This document shows, piece by piece, positions 53,212 to 63,024 of a stretch of 64,000 nucleotides of DNA (the stretch's first letter is position 1; every line of letters starts with the position of its first letter). The notes under the pieces were generated by a model. That model saw only the letters and a list, made by a program, of their open reading frames with translations. It was not told where the DNA came from and ran no database searches. The stretch spans positions 33,313 to 97,312 of the forward strand of contig DLCK01000041.1 in the NCBI GenBank assembly GCA_002480565.1. The letters run 5' to 3'. A program made the position numbers and the translations under genes. The stretch comes from Phycisphaerales bacterium UBA7800 (GTDB taxonomy: Bacteria > Planctomycetota > Phycisphaerae > Phycisphaerales > Phycisphaeraceae).

Positions 53212-56200
53212 TCAGCTCTTACTTTTCAGGGCATCACGGATAATACGGACTTCTTCGACACTATCAAGGGTTTCGAGGTTATTGCGGACGGGGTGGTTGG
53301 GATCGTAAAGCCGCTCGAATTCGCTCAGGATCACAGCTAGGCGTCTCTCTTCGCTCATATCCTTTGTCAACGGTACCTGATTGCCCAGATGTTGCAAAAT
53401 ATCCTTACCAACCTTCTTTAGTTTTTCGGGAAAATAAAGTTCGAATACTAGCCCGTCGATGAGTTGCTCGTAGTAAGAGGCTGGAAGGGTTTGGCCTTCC
53501 CTCTTCAATATCTGAATATAGTCTACAATTAATTCCAAAACAGACATAATTTCATCTGCTGGCCGAATAACCGGCAAGCGATGCAAAAATGCTTTTTTAT
53601 AACGGAATGTATCCCCACGAAGATCACCTCCTGCATAGAATGCTTTGAATGCAAAGGTAAGCAGGCGTGAATTAAGCAGAGCAGTAATATATTTAAGATG
53701 CTCTCCAGTTAGAATAAATGAAGTTGCTTCAGGATATATGCCGGAATCGTCCAGATAGAATGCCGAATCAAAAACAATTTCTGCATAAATAATCTTCTCC
53801 TTTTTGAATTCGGAAAAGTAGGCGATTTGGTCTTGAGTCTCAAACCACTTATTGCGTGTCTTCTTACGGCTTTTTACTTTTTGTCCAGTTTCGCTCAGAC
53901 CAATTACTTCTCCTGTTTGGTATAGTTTTCGCCCGAATGACTCAAGATAAGATTTTACTGCGGGATAATCATCGATATTCAGTTTCAAAGCCGGGAATGT
54001 TGTTATCAACCATAAATCCGCAATATCCGCGTGATATCGTTTGATGTCACGGCCACGAAGGATGGGTTTGATTATTTCTGCGGATTTTGAATCTGCGAAA
54101 ATCAGTTCATCCTTCTTTTTACCATCAATGATAAAAGCTTCGTTGAAACCGGTAAGGATGCCACGATAGATCGAAGCTTCCCAATTCTTGAGTGGAGTGC
54201 CAACTTCATCAATGCGTTTTTTGATCCGCGCCATTTGTGGGTTTACAATTACATAGGAACTTGAGTCAAATGAAGCGGAGCATTCACCTTGCTGCTCCAG
54301 CATCAACGTAAGAGATGTATGTTTTTGGTAACAGTTGGTCATATCCCAAACATGCATATTGACACAACCATCTCGATTGTGATTCTTATCTAGCGGAACG
54401 TTTGTATTACATTTTTCAAACAATATAATATTGGTGTATGTCGTTGCTTCTGAGAATATAGGTGAATCACCAAAATCAATTAACTGTTGTATCGCAGTTT
54501 TACATTCAAAGAATTTGCGAGTTTTCTCACCGTATTTAGCACGCATCCATTTGTTCGAAGTAATAAAGCAGAGAGCGGCATTATCGCGCAATATACGATA
54601 TCCGCGTTCGTAAAACAGGCAATATATATCGCCTGTTTTGGAAAATGTTTCATACTTCTGAGATTCTAAATCTTTCTGAATTTGCTGGTTGCTTAAAGAT
54701 TGGATCTGTACATATGGTGGATTACCGATGACAATGTCGAAGCCGCCTTTTTGCTTAAAAACATCGGAAAAGTTAAGTTTCCAGAGAAACCAGGGTTTTT
54801 CGCCAGAGGTTTTGTATTCTGCCAATTTAGCTAAAGAACCGGTCTTTTTCTGCTCGATCAGGGTCGCTTCAATAAGTTCCCATTCGATACGAGTGATTTC
54901 ATTTCGGAGGTCCCGTTTTTCTTTCGGTGATGAGACATTAAAATATCGCTGATGTAGCTCTTCGAGCTGTTTGGCTTTCCTACGAGCTTCGTTGATCATG
55001 TCAAAAAGATCAGCAGCTTTGGCAGACTTTTCCTTCGCCAGTCTCTTTTTCTTATTCTCAATCTTTTGAATTGCCTTGCCTAGATGGTCTAGTTCCGTTT
55101 CATACTTCGCTTCCAGTTCTTTGTGACCGTCAAAGTGTGCAGCAAAGAAGTTGGTTTGTGCAGTTAGCTGTTTCTGTACCAGCTCTGCTTTTTCACGCTC
55201 AAGGTATTTATCTTCGTCCTGAATAAACGCCTCATCAAACAACTTCACCCCCTCGTATTCCTCGACCAGAGAGTTGCCTTGCATGATTTTGTAGTCGAGA
55301 TTAGGTAGCGCATCGATAGATCTATAGTCGTCCTCATCTACCACCAACGAAAGCCAGAGGCGTAGGCGGGCGATATCGATGGCGGAGGGATCAAGGTCGA
55401 CTCCATAGATACTGTGACCGATGGTGTGTTTTTTTAGATCATAGGGACGCAATCGTTTGGCTTCCGGTAGGTGCGGGGATAGTGCCTGGCGGGCATGCAG
55501 AATCTCATGCAGCATACCGACGGGGAAGGCCCCGGAACCGATGGCTGGGTCGCATATTTTAATATTGGCAAGTTTGTCATCAATCAGCTCGGCATGTGTA
55601 CGAATGCTTACCGGCATCTTGAAGGTGTAGGCATCGGTCTCTTTGCCTTTTTCCAGAATGCGCTGGTCGTTTTCGATGGCAAAGATGCCTTTTCGCACCA
55701 ATGTTTCGATAGCGGCTTTCGGAATCGCCGTCGCTGTATTATCTCCGACTTCACCATTTAGATAATGAATCAGCGATTCCTGGCACATGTAGTGAACAAT
55801 TTCACGCGGAGTGTAGAAGGCCCCTTTGGATTTACGTTCGGTAATTTCGAGCATGTTCTCGAAAACCTTACCCAGCATTTCGGGATCGACCGCCACCTCT
55901 TTTTCCAGTGGTTCGTCTTCCTTGATGGTGAAATTGTAGCGGTCAAAGACATCTAGAATACCAGTGCCTTTGTCACCCACCTTGGTCTTTTCCCCATTGG
56001 AAAAGATGGTGTCGGGGATTTCCACCCGGATTTTCTGCCAGTCATAGTCTGCTTCAAACAGACCACCGTTCAGAAAGGGGATCTTGCAGTCGAACTTCTT
56101 GTAATAGCTCGGGTCAGACTGATCCTTACGATCACTAGCCAAAGCTTCGTAAAAAAGGTATTGCAGTTTTTCGACATAGTAATTTTGATCGTCTTGATTC

Positions 56201-57039
56201 GCATCCTCAAAAAGTTTCCGTAGAAAACAGCGCTCGCCTTTACCCCAATCGTCGCCGTCCTTAACACCTAACCAGCCTTTTTTCTGGAGGAAGTATAGAA
56301 AGACAATTTGTCCAAGCAGTTTTTTGGCAAACTTGGCGACGATCTGCTTGCGTTTTTCTTCATCGGTTTCCCGCTGGAAATAGGCCTGTTCTGGTAGTAC
56401 TTCAGAAAGACGGACGAAGAGCCCTTTGTATTGCTCGAAGAACTCCTTGGTGACTTTTTCGATGGAGAAGGCTTTTTCAATCTCCTCCACCGTTGGATTA
56501 GCATAGTCCATCGCGAGCAGGTCAACCAGCTGTGCCTGGGCTGTGTGGCTTCTTTCGTGTTTACCGACCAGGAAAGAGTAGCGTTTGGCAGGAGTAAATT
56601 CTTTTTCAAGGTTCACTTTGCCGTGCTTTTCATCCAGCTTGGCAGTGTGCTCTATCTTTACATAAGAGAATCGCCAGTCTGCGCCGTTATCTTCTTTGGC
56701 GTAGAAGGCAATCAAAGCATGGTCCTTGTCGCCGAATGTCTGCATGCTGCGTACGGCAAAATTGCGCAGGGCGGTCCGGGCGCGATCGAGCTTGGAGAGC
56801 GATTTAACTTCAACCACATAGAGATCCATCTCGACTTCTTCCGGGTCGATGTATTTTCCGATGCGCCAGTATTGGTTGATGTGCTGTTTGAAAGCGTCCG
56901 ACACCGTGTTGCCACTGTAATGATTATCCCGCGATTCCACATCATTCAGTAGGTTACGCAAAAAATGGGTGTAATTCTCGCGGTCGAATTTACTCTGGAA
57001 AAGTGTGCTGATCTGTTCAGCAGCCTGTTTTTTATTCAT
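53212..57039 (-). CDS. Eco57I-type DNA methyltransferase with possible N-terminal nuclease domain
   Basis: The 1275-aa protein has 'KGAFYTPREIVHYM' (motif X), 'KICDPAIGSGAFPVG' (motif I, about residue 497) and 'FDIVIGNPPYVQIQ' (catalytic motif IV, NPPY at 773-776), with a TaqI-like recognition region after residue 950. Near the N-terminus, Asp64 and 'VVEVKS' (Glu77, Lys79) resemble a PD-(D/E)xK nuclease core. N6-adenine methylation with built-in cleavage, as in type IIG or BREX PglX-like enzymes, is the likely activity. It lies between the helicase gene and the ATPase gene, all in one direction. Confidence 0.88.
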   Translation of the reverse strand: MNKKQAAEQISTLFQSKFDRENYTHFLRNLLNDVESRDNHYSGNTVSDAFKQHINQYWRIGKYIDPEEVEMDLYVVEVKSLSKLDRARTALRNFAVRSMQTFGDKDHALIAFYAKEDNGADWRFSYVKIEHTAKLDEKHGKVNLEKEFTPAKRYSFLVGKHERSHTAQAQLVDLLAMDYANPTVEEIEKAFSIEKVTKEFFEQYKGLFVRLSEVLPEQAYFQRETDEEKRKQIVAKFAKKLLGQIVFLYFLQKKGWLGVKDGDDWGKGERCFLRKLFEDANQDDQNYYVEKLQYLFYEALASDRKDQSDPSYYKKFDCKIPFLNGGLFEADYDWQKIRVEIPDTIFSNGEKTKVGDKGTGILDVFDRYNFTIKEDEPLEKEVAVDPEMLGKVFENMLEITERKSKGAFYTPREIVHYMCQESLIHYLNGEVGDNTATAIPKAAIETLVRKGIFAIENDQRILEKGKETDAYTFKMPVSIRTHAELIDDKLANIKICDPAIGSGAFPVGMLHEILHARQALSPHLPEAKRLRPYDLKKHTIGHSIYGVDLDPSAIDIARLRLWLSLVVDEDDYRSIDALPNLDYKIMQGNSLVEEYEGVKLFDEAFIQDEDKYLEREKAELVQKQLTAQTNFFAAHFDGHKELEAKYETELDHLGKAIQKIENKKKRLAKEKSAKAADLFDMINEARRKAKQLEELHQRYFNVSSPKEKRDLRNEITRIEWELIEATLIEQKKTGSLAKLAEYKTSGEKPWFLWKLNFSDVFKQKGGFDIVIGNPPYVQIQSLSNQQIQKDLESQKYETFSKTGDIYCLFYERGYRILRDNAALCFITSNKWMRAKYGEKTRKFFECKTAIQQLIDFGDSPIFSEATTYTNIILFEKCNTNVPLDKNHNRDGCVNMHVWDMTNCYQKHTSLTLMLEQQGECSASFDSSSYVIVNPQMARIKKRIDEVGTPLKNWEASIYRGILTGFNEAFIIDGKKKDELIFADSKSAEIIKPILRGRDIKRYHADIADLWLITTFPALKLNIDDYPAVKSYLESFGRKLYQTGEVIGLSETGQKVKSRKKTRNKWFETQDQIAYFSEFKKEKIIYAEIVFDSAFYLDDSGIYPEATSFILTGEHLKYITALLNSRLLTFAFKAFYAGGDLRGDTFRYKKAFLHRLPVIRPADEIMSVLELIVDYIQILKREGQTLPASYYEQLIDGLVFELYFPEKLKKVGKDILQHLGNQVPLTKDMSEERRLAVILSEFERLYDPNHPVRNNLETLDSVEEVRIIRDALKSKS

Positions 57040-57056
57040 AACTCAAATTCCATTTT

Positions 57057-57139
57057 TGTAACCACAGTTAGACGCCGATGGACACGGATGTTCTTGTATT
57101 TGCATAGGCATTCACTAATCCGTGTTCATCTGTGGTTCT
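57057..57139. repeat. Inverted repeat between helicase and methyltransferase genes
   Basis: Imperfect arms ending in ACACGGAT (left) and ATCCGTGT (right), each bordered by CCACAG/CTGTGG, form a hairpin. The right arm contains the helicase stop codon. This type of CACAGATGAACACGGAT repeat is scattered in many bacterial genomes. Confidence 0.65.
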
Positions 57140-60100
57140 CTCGGTGATATACCGAAAGAATGATTTCCCGCTTATTGATCCGTTTATTTCGCCCTGATTC
57201 CTGTTTCTCAATCACCCGAATGTGTTTACGCAAGATGGCAAGCATTTCTAATGGATCGACAGTTTTCTCAAATTCCTTTTTCAGCGACTGAGCCACCTTT
57301 TTGGCTATGGAACCCTGCTTGATCATGTACCGAACACCGGTAAGGAATTCTTCATCAAGGTCGGTAAACTTTTTGCAATTTTTGAAGGCTGGATCTTTGA
57401 GGCGTGTTTCCACATACTTTATATTGGAGCGTCCGCCTTTCGCCTGCAGGATTGGGACGTCGCTCTGCATCGTATCCTGTTCGAATCGCTGTTTGTTGGT
57501 TTCGAGCAGATGGTAATAGTTTTCCGGAATAGCTGTGCGTTTTGTATCCGGTTCGCATTCGGCTAGCGATGCAGCCTCGAAGAAAGTAACTTCAGATGCC
57601 TTCCCATTCTGGTTCAGGTAGAACTTTTTCAGTTTGCCAATTCGGAAAAAAGTTAGCAGTTGCTCCTGTTCAAGGCCATCGGGTGTGGAACCGCTACGGG
57701 CTTTTTTCGGAAGGCGTTTGATCTTTTCGAAGAGATCGGGATCTTCATCACGCAACTTGCGCATCATGTCCAGATATTTAAGCTCGGAGTCGCCTTCGCC
57801 GTCTTCACCAGTGTAGGTACTTTTGCGGTTGAGGGTATCGAACAGCTCCTGGCTGCCGATCTCTTCACCGTCGGAGAGATATTTGGCATCTTCACCAAGG
57901 ATATGATGGAACATCTGGATTTTATTGAGAATGTTGAGCTCCAAGCCAAGGTGTTCATCGGCCTGGGTGGTCGGGAAAAAGTTGAATATGTGAATATCAC
58001 TAAACGCTGATCCCAGTCGGTTAACACGTCCGGCACGCTGCAAGACGCGGGTTGGGTTCCATGGGAGGTCATAGTTAACCAATGTGTTACTGCGATGTAG
58101 ATTTATCCCCTCCGCCAGAATGTCGGTGGTGATCAGAATGCGGATTTCATCTTCTTGTTCTTTTTCGTTCGGATCGTAATTGGCGCGAATCATTTCTCGG
58201 GCAATAGAACTATTGTGAAGTTGTGGGGTTACTCCAAAGCGTCCGCCCTGGCTACTGAAGAAGAGCACCTTGCCTGCCCATTCTTTATTCAGCCGTATAA
58301 AAAGATAATCGCCGGTCTCCTTGGATTCGGTAAATACAACCAGTTTGTTTTTGCTTAGGATGGAATCCTTGTGCAGAAGTGAAACAAAACGATCCAGTTT
58401 TGGGTCTTCGGTGACGGGATCCCACAACTGTTTGAGTTCTCTCAGCAACTCCAGATCATGTGCCAGATCATCACGAAACTTATTGTTAAAATTATCCTGT
58501 TTGTACTTATGCGCTTTTTCCTCTTCGACCAGTTGTTCTAGCTTTTCAAAGTCATCGTTATCAAGCAGGTCATATACATCGACACTATTGCTGATATAGA
58601 CTATTCCTTTGTCCAACATTTCAATAAAGCGCTCGGATGACTGAATGAAACGGTCCAATGTCTGGCGGAATGCAAAGAAGCTGCTTTCCAGACGTTTGAT
58701 CAGGACGCCTTTCATAAAGGCTCCGATGTTGCGCTGCTGCTGACGTTCAAACTCGGTCAATTGCTTTTCGCCCACGTAATAGAGCAGTGGTGTGTAGCGC
58801 GCATAACGGAAATCCAGCAAAAGTTCGATGCTCTGATTAAATACCTGTTCAATAGCTCCATCAAAACAGTAAGTGATACGCTCGGGATCCTGAATTTCCG
58901 GGAAGACAAGCCCCTGGCTTTCTGTATCCTTCTTGAAGTAAGTCAAAACATCGGTTCGAGTACGGCGAACCATGACATGCTTGAGGACACGTTCTCTGAT
59001 TTCTTTGGAAACTTCTTTGAGAGCCATCCGGTATTCGGGATCGGACTTATCCAGGTCTTTGTAGCGGCCTCGCAGCCCTTTGAAGAATTCTTCGAGGTTT
59101 GGAATGCCCGGAATGGTTGAGTTGCGAGACGCCTGAAACAGCTTCAACTGGGAAAATACATCATCGATCGTGTTGTTGATCGGTGTTGCCGTTAACAGAA
59201 TCACTTTCTTACCTCGGCATATATCAAGCAGATCGGCATAAGCCTGGGTGTTCTCGTTACGAAAACGGTGGGCCTCATCGACAACAACATAATCGAAGCG
59301 ATCGATTCCAAACTTAACTATGTGATTGAGTTTGCCGAGCGATTCCACCTTGGCGGCAACCTTGAAGTTGTGAAGGCTGGATTCCCAATAATGCTTCAGG
59401 ACGGGCGGGCAAATGACGAGAATGCGCCCATGAACCTGCTGGAGAAGCTGGGCTGCAATAAATGTTTTCCCGAGCCCTACGACATCGGCCAGAAATACGC
59501 CGTTGTACTCTTCCAGTTTCTTAAGAGCCTGAATAACAGCCTGCTTCTGATATTGAAGATCCATAAATCCATCAGGCAAAAAACTGATGATAGAGTCCTG
59601 AAGGTTAATATCCTCCTGCATGTATTCATAAACGAGTTTCAGATAGAGTTCATAGGGTGTAATTTGATCATTGAGCCAGGTATTGTTCTGAACAGCATCT
59701 ACAAAATCCTGCGACACATCGACCGATTGTGCCCAAAGTTCTTCAAACTGATTTTGAGCAAACTCAACATTGTGACGTTGGCGTAGCTCTACATTGAATT
59801 CTCGATTGGCAACCAAGCCGGAGTGAGAAAAATTACTAGAGCCAGTAACAACAAAACCATAATCGCGGTCATCGGGTGCAAATCGTCCTATATAAACCTT
59901 GGCGTGAATATTTTTGGTTGGAAACGCTCGGATCTCCAGTTTTCTACCGTTGCCCCCGCTTTGTCGGTCTGTTTCTGCATGATTACACTCGGTTTGGAGG
60001 AATTCAATAAAAGCCTTCAGACCGAGCTCAAGCTTGCTGTCTGTCTCTGAAGACTCCTCCACCTCTTGAACCAGATGCTCTTGGAATGTTCTCTTGGCAT

Positions 60101-60362
60101 GACTATGTGATTCAAAGTCGAATACCGTCTGATTCTGAAACGAATCAATGATTTGGTAAGACTCATTGTCAATTCCAAGGCCTATCAAAATACGTGTTTT
60201 TTCGATGGGCGCAATCGACTCATGAAGCTGATAAAATCCACTGGCCCGAAAGTAACCCACCAAAACATCGAAGAGACGGGTGTCCTTGAGAGTAGCTTTG
60301 AAACGATCAAGCAACGTCGAGCCAGGCTCATTTGTGAAAAATGTTAAATCAGAGTGGCTCAT
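57126..60362 (-). CDS. SNF2-type helicase with N-terminal PLD nuclease domain
   Basis: Residues 1-200 form a phospholipase-D-like domain with 'NIHAKVYIGR' (His153, Lys155) and 'VTGSSNFSHSGL'. The helicase core follows: 'LADVVGLGKTFIA' (Walker A, 292-302), 'VVVDEAHRFRN' (DEAH, 362-365), 'LLTATPINN', then 'TDILAEGINLH' and 'QRAGRVNRLGS' of the second RecA domain. It is probably a DNA translocase that cuts through the PLD domain. It starts inside the HTH gene (4-bp overlap) and precedes the methyltransferase by 86 bp. The whole set resembles a restriction or anti-phage system. Confidence 0.88.
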   Translation of the reverse strand: MSHSDLTFFTNEPGSTLLDRFKATLKDTRLFDVLVGYFRASGFYQLHESIAPIEKTRILIGLGIDNESYQIIDSFQNQTVFDFESHSHAKRTFQEHLVQEVEESSETDSKLELGLKAFIEFLQTECNHAETDRQSGGNGRKLEIRAFPTKNIHAKVYIGRFAPDDRDYGFVVTGSSNFSHSGLVANREFNVELRQRHNVEFAQNQFEELWAQSVDVSQDFVDAVQNNTWLNDQITPYELYLKLVYEYMQEDINLQDSIISFLPDGFMDLQYQKQAVIQALKKLEEYNGVFLADVVGLGKTFIAAQLLQQVHGRILVICPPVLKHYWESSLHNFKVAAKVESLGKLNHIVKFGIDRFDYVVVDEAHRFRNENTQAYADLLDICRGKKVILLTATPINNTIDDVFSQLKLFQASRNSTIPGIPNLEEFFKGLRGRYKDLDKSDPEYRMALKEVSKEIRERVLKHVMVRRTRTDVLTYFKKDTESQGLVFPEIQDPERITYCFDGAIEQVFNQSIELLLDFRYARYTPLLYYVGEKQLTEFERQQQRNIGAFMKGVLIKRLESSFFAFRQTLDRFIQSSERFIEMLDKGIVYISNSVDVYDLLDNDDFEKLEQLVEEEKAHKYKQDNFNNKFRDDLAHDLELLRELKQLWDPVTEDPKLDRFVSLLHKDSILSKNKLVVFTESKETGDYLFIRLNKEWAGKVLFFSSQGGRFGVTPQLHNSSIAREMIRANYDPNEKEQEDEIRILITTDILAEGINLHRSNTLVNYDLPWNPTRVLQRAGRVNRLGSAFSDIHIFNFFPTTQADEHLGLELNILNKIQMFHHILGEDAKYLSDGEEIGSQELFDTLNRKSTYTGEDGEGDSELKYLDMMRKLRDEDPDLFEKIKRLPKKARSGSTPDGLEQEQLLTFFRIGKLKKFYLNQNGKASEVTFFEAASLAECEPDTKRTAIPENYYHLLETNKQRFEQDTMQSDVPILQAKGGRSNIKYVETRLKDPAFKNCKKFTDLDEEFLTGVRYMIKQGSIAKKVAQSLKKEFEKTVDPLEMLAILRKHIRVIEKQESGRNKRINKREIILSVYHRENHR

Positions 60363-60559
60363 GCGTCTTCCCTTGGGGTGCTTGCGGCATCACCCGATTT
60401 TATCCATCGGTCAATTTCTTCGCGGTCGAAGCGCCACTGGTTCCCAATCTTATTGCCCGGCACCTTTCCTTGCTGTGCCATCGTATATAGTTTGGTTCGC
60501 CCCATTTTGAGGTATTCCGCCAATTCATCAATTGTCAGCCATTTATCGTTTGCACTCAT
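60359..60559 (-). CDS. Excisionase/MerR-type helix-turn-helix protein
   Basis: The 66-aa protein 'WLTIDELAEYLKMGRTKLY' and 'GNKIGNQWRFDREEIDRW' is the helix-turn-helix-17 (excisionase family) fold. Such small proteins often precede type I-like restriction genes, as regulators or as recombination factors. It overlaps the helicase start by 4 bp and heads the operon 60559 to 50838. Confidence 0.9.
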   Translation of the reverse strand: MSANDKWLTIDELAEYLKMGRTKLYTMAQQGKVPGNKIGNQWRFDREEIDRWIKSGDAASTPREDA

Positions 60560-60687
60560 TCTCTAAACCTCTTGCAGATGATTTGGTTTTAATCGGCACA
60601 AAATGATAAAATATGATAACCAATTCCCGGTAATTTTGTAATCCCAATAATCGATTTTGGTAAATTCCATGCTTCCACTATCGCGCA

Positions 60688-60728
60688 TAAAAAAAAGGCC
60701 CGACCTTTCCGAAGAAAAGTGCCGAGCC
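60688..60728 (-). terminator. Terminator of the ancestral recombinase gene
   Basis: On the minus strand GGCTCGGC pairs with GTCGGGCC (with G-T pairs) around an inner CTTT/AAAG stem, followed by eight or more T. The same structure recurs at 63856-63892. Confidence 0.7.
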
Positions 60729-60796
60729 ATTCCGGGGGCTGTGTTATGACAATCAATGTATCCGTCCTACCCGGCGATGTAAAGCCACCAATCCCC

Positions 60797-61081
60797 TCAT
60801 CCCTTGAGAGCAAAATCCGGCAGCGCATTGACCGCCCCGTTGACGTCCAGCAAGGCGGGATCGGTGTAGAAGTTGGTGGTCAGTTCGATCCGACTGTGCC
60901 GCATGGCGGCTTGGGCGACGCGGGGATGGACACCGGCGACAGCCAGGTGGGTGCCGAAGGTGGTGCGGAGGGCGTGGATATCGACGACTCGGCCACGCGC
61001 GTCATTCTTTGCGATCCCGGCAGCGTGGCAGTCTGCGTCAAAGACGCGGATGCCGGGCGGGTTGTCGAACAGTAGTGTCAT
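60797..61081 (-). pseudogene. Tyrosine recombinase C-terminal fragment, copy 2
   Basis: It encodes 'DIHALRTTFGTHLAVAG', 'RHSRIELTTNFYTD' and 'VNGAVNALPDF', matching copy 1 almost residue for residue but shorter at the 5' side. Not functional alone. Confidence 0.9.
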
Positions 61082-61221
61082 GTAGCCTTGTCAAACGAAG
61101 ATCTTGACAACGAAGTCTATACTTCGAAAATAACATTATTGGCCACCCAAACCAATTGACAACCATATCGCTAAATAAACAAGATCATTGAAATGTAAAA
61201 TTCAAACGGGGAACATAACTC

Positions 61222-62958
61222 ATGATTGAACCACGATACGCAACGTTACAGACTCTCTTCGCAGACCGGGTATTCCGCATCCCACATTACCAACGCTTCT
61301 ACAGCTGGCAATCAAAACAACGTGAAGATTTGTTTTCTGATCTCAAGAAGTTGTCAGATCGTGGTAATGACAACCACCACTTCATGGCCACAGTGGTCTG
61401 CCACCGCACAATGGAAGTAACACCCATCGGTGCAAAGGAATACCGACTCTATGACATCGTAGATGGTCAGCAAAGGCTAACAACACTTATACTTATTCTA
61501 AAATGTATTGAAGTGGCGTTGGAAGATGGTTCGGAGGAACGAACAGAGCTTGCGAAGACAATTGTCAAGCGAGATGGCAATTTGATCCTGCTCCAGACGA
61601 ACAACGCCAATGAGCACATTTTCAACGCATTTCTTCGGGAAGGGAGTCGTCCCAATAAAGACGATATTAGAACCCATGCAGATCGAAATTTGCACTATGC
61701 AATCAATGAGTGCACTTCTTTCGTTCAGGAATGGGCGATTGAACGTGGTGACCCAATGTCCTTGCTTCGTCTAGTCCAGAACAAGCTTGGGTTCGTTATA
61801 TACGACACCGAAGATAGCCGCGTCGTTTACAGCATTTTCGAAGTGCTGAACAGCCGCGGTCTCGCAGTCGATTGGCTGGATAAATGCAAAAGTGTGTTGA
61901 TGGGTAAAGCCTTTGAACTAGCCGAGTCGGAGGAATCAGCAGAGGCGACAATTGGTACGCTACAGAACCTCTGGGGCAATATTTACCGCGAGATTGCAGA
62001 TGTGTCTGTTTCCGGCCAAGAGATAGTTCGCGTAACAGCCACCCTTCATTACGGTCCCTATCAAGGCAAACCTCAAAAAGCGGAACAAGCATTAGAGTTA
62101 CTCAGAGACGAATGTGACACTGCAGACAAACCTCGGCAAATCGCTGAAAAAATTTATGATGTAACAAAGAAACTTGTGGCACTTGAGAAGAACATCTTCC
62201 TTGGCCCGATGACCAAAGTTCTGCAGGCTCGCATCCTTGCCGTCGCCCTAGAATCTGCTGATTGCCTGACTGTGCGAGAGCGTGAAAAGGCACTTGCTCA
62301 GTGGGAATGCGTAACATTCCGGATTTTTGGGCTACATAACAAAGACGCTAGAACGAAAGTCGGTGACTACATCCGCTTGGCTGCAAAAATTGCCAATAAG
62401 GAAGATGGAGCATCGCGATACAGCGAGATCATGGGCGCGCTCCGTGAACTAGGCGACGATTATCCTATCTCAGATGCAGTGCAGGAAGGACTAGTGAATT
62501 CAGACTGCTATGATCGACCTGATTTGTGCCGTTACGTCCTCTGGCGGTACGAAGAGCATCTGGCACGACGTGCCGGTCGTGGTGCTACTGTTGACGAGCA
62601 AATTCGCCGTGATGTATGGCAACTTCGGGCGGTTGATTCAATTGAACACATTTTTCCACAAATACCCGAACGTGGCGGAGCTTGGGACGGAAAAATGCAA
62701 CGCGGAGATGGCAAAGTCAAGGAGCATTGGCGACATGTTGGTCGTATCGGAAATTTAATCCTTTTGCCCATCTCACTCAACTGGGAAGCGAAACGTACAT
62801 GCTTCGAAGACAAGAAAGCTGTCTATGAGCGTCACAATCTTAGGATGGTTCGTGAGATTTTAGAAGAAAACCAATGGACGCTTGCAGAAATCGAGGATCG
62901 CGAATCTAAGATTGTTGATTGGGCAATAGAGGAATGGGCAGATCAAAGAACAGACTAA
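61222..62958 (+). CDS. DUF262-DUF1524 (GmrSD-type) protein
   Basis: The 578-aa protein begins with the ParB/Srx-like DUF262 domain: 'FRIPHYQRFYSWQ' (18-30) and 'DIVDGQQRLTTLI' (79-90, the DGQQR motif). It ends with a DUF1524 HNH-type nuclease region: 'SIEHIFPQIP' (His-x2-Pro) and 'GNLILLPISLNWEAKR'. This is the fused form of GmrS and GmrD, type IV enzymes that cut DNA carrying modified bases; related proteins serve in other anti-phage systems. GGGGA lies 9 nt before the ATG. It is the only gene on the plus strand in this module, with a CGAAG inverted repeat (61111-61126) upstream. Confidence 0.9.
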   Translation: MIEPRYATLQTLFADRVFRIPHYQRFYSWQSKQREDLFSDLKKLSDRGNDNHHFMATVVCHRTMEVTPIGAKEYRLYDIVDGQQRLTTLILILKCIEVALEDGSEERTELAKTIVKRDGNLILLQTNNANEHIFNAFLREGSRPNKDDIRTHADRNLHYAINECTSFVQEWAIERGDPMSLLRLVQNKLGFVIYDTEDSRVVYSIFEVLNSRGLAVDWLDKCKSVLMGKAFELAESEESAEATIGTLQNLWGNIYREIADVSVSGQEIVRVTATLHYGPYQGKPQKAEQALELLRDECDTADKPRQIAEKIYDVTKKLVALEKNIFLGPMTKVLQARILAVALESADCLTVREREKALAQWECVTFRIFGLHNKDARTKVGDYIRLAAKIANKEDGASRYSEIMGALRELGDDYPISDAVQEGLVNSDCYDRPDLCRYVLWRYEEHLARRAGRGATVDEQIRRDVWQLRAVDSIEHIFPQIPERGGAWDGKMQRGDGKVKEHWRHVGRIGNLILLPISLNWEAKRTCFEDKKAVYERHNLRMVREILEENQWTLAEIEDRESKIVDWAIEEWADQRTD

Positions 62959-62978
62959 TCCAAGAAACCAATCAAGCG

Positions 62979-63018
62979 TGCCACTACGGACTCTAATCCG
63001 TATCTTGTACTACAGTGG
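62979..63018. terminator. Hairpin between convergent genes
   Basis: An imperfect GCCACTAC/GTAGTGGC-type inverted repeat with an inner CGGA-rich part lies between the stop codons of the DUF262 gene and the 72-aa gene. It may terminate one or both; T-runs are weak. Confidence 0.4.
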
Positions 63019-63024
63019 CTAAGA

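Larger units (their letters stand above)
60682..61090. repeat. Recombinase 3'-end repeat, copy 2 (with terminator)
   Basis: It comprises, on the minus strand, the C-terminal 90-odd codons of the recombinase (60797-61081) and about 115 bp downstream. 60682 onward matches 63850 onward; 60800-61078 matches 50349-50630. Similarity with copy 1 ends at a CCTTG shared by both break points. Confidence 0.88.

Noticed and set aside
50838..60559. Canonical DISARM or BREX system
   Set aside because: No DUF1998 protein, PglZ, BrxC or BrxL was seen; only the methyltransferase and PLD/helicase themes are shared.
60589..60828. 79-codon minus-strand frame across the recombinase terminator
   Set aside because: It spans a transcription terminator and the junction of repeat and unique DNA.
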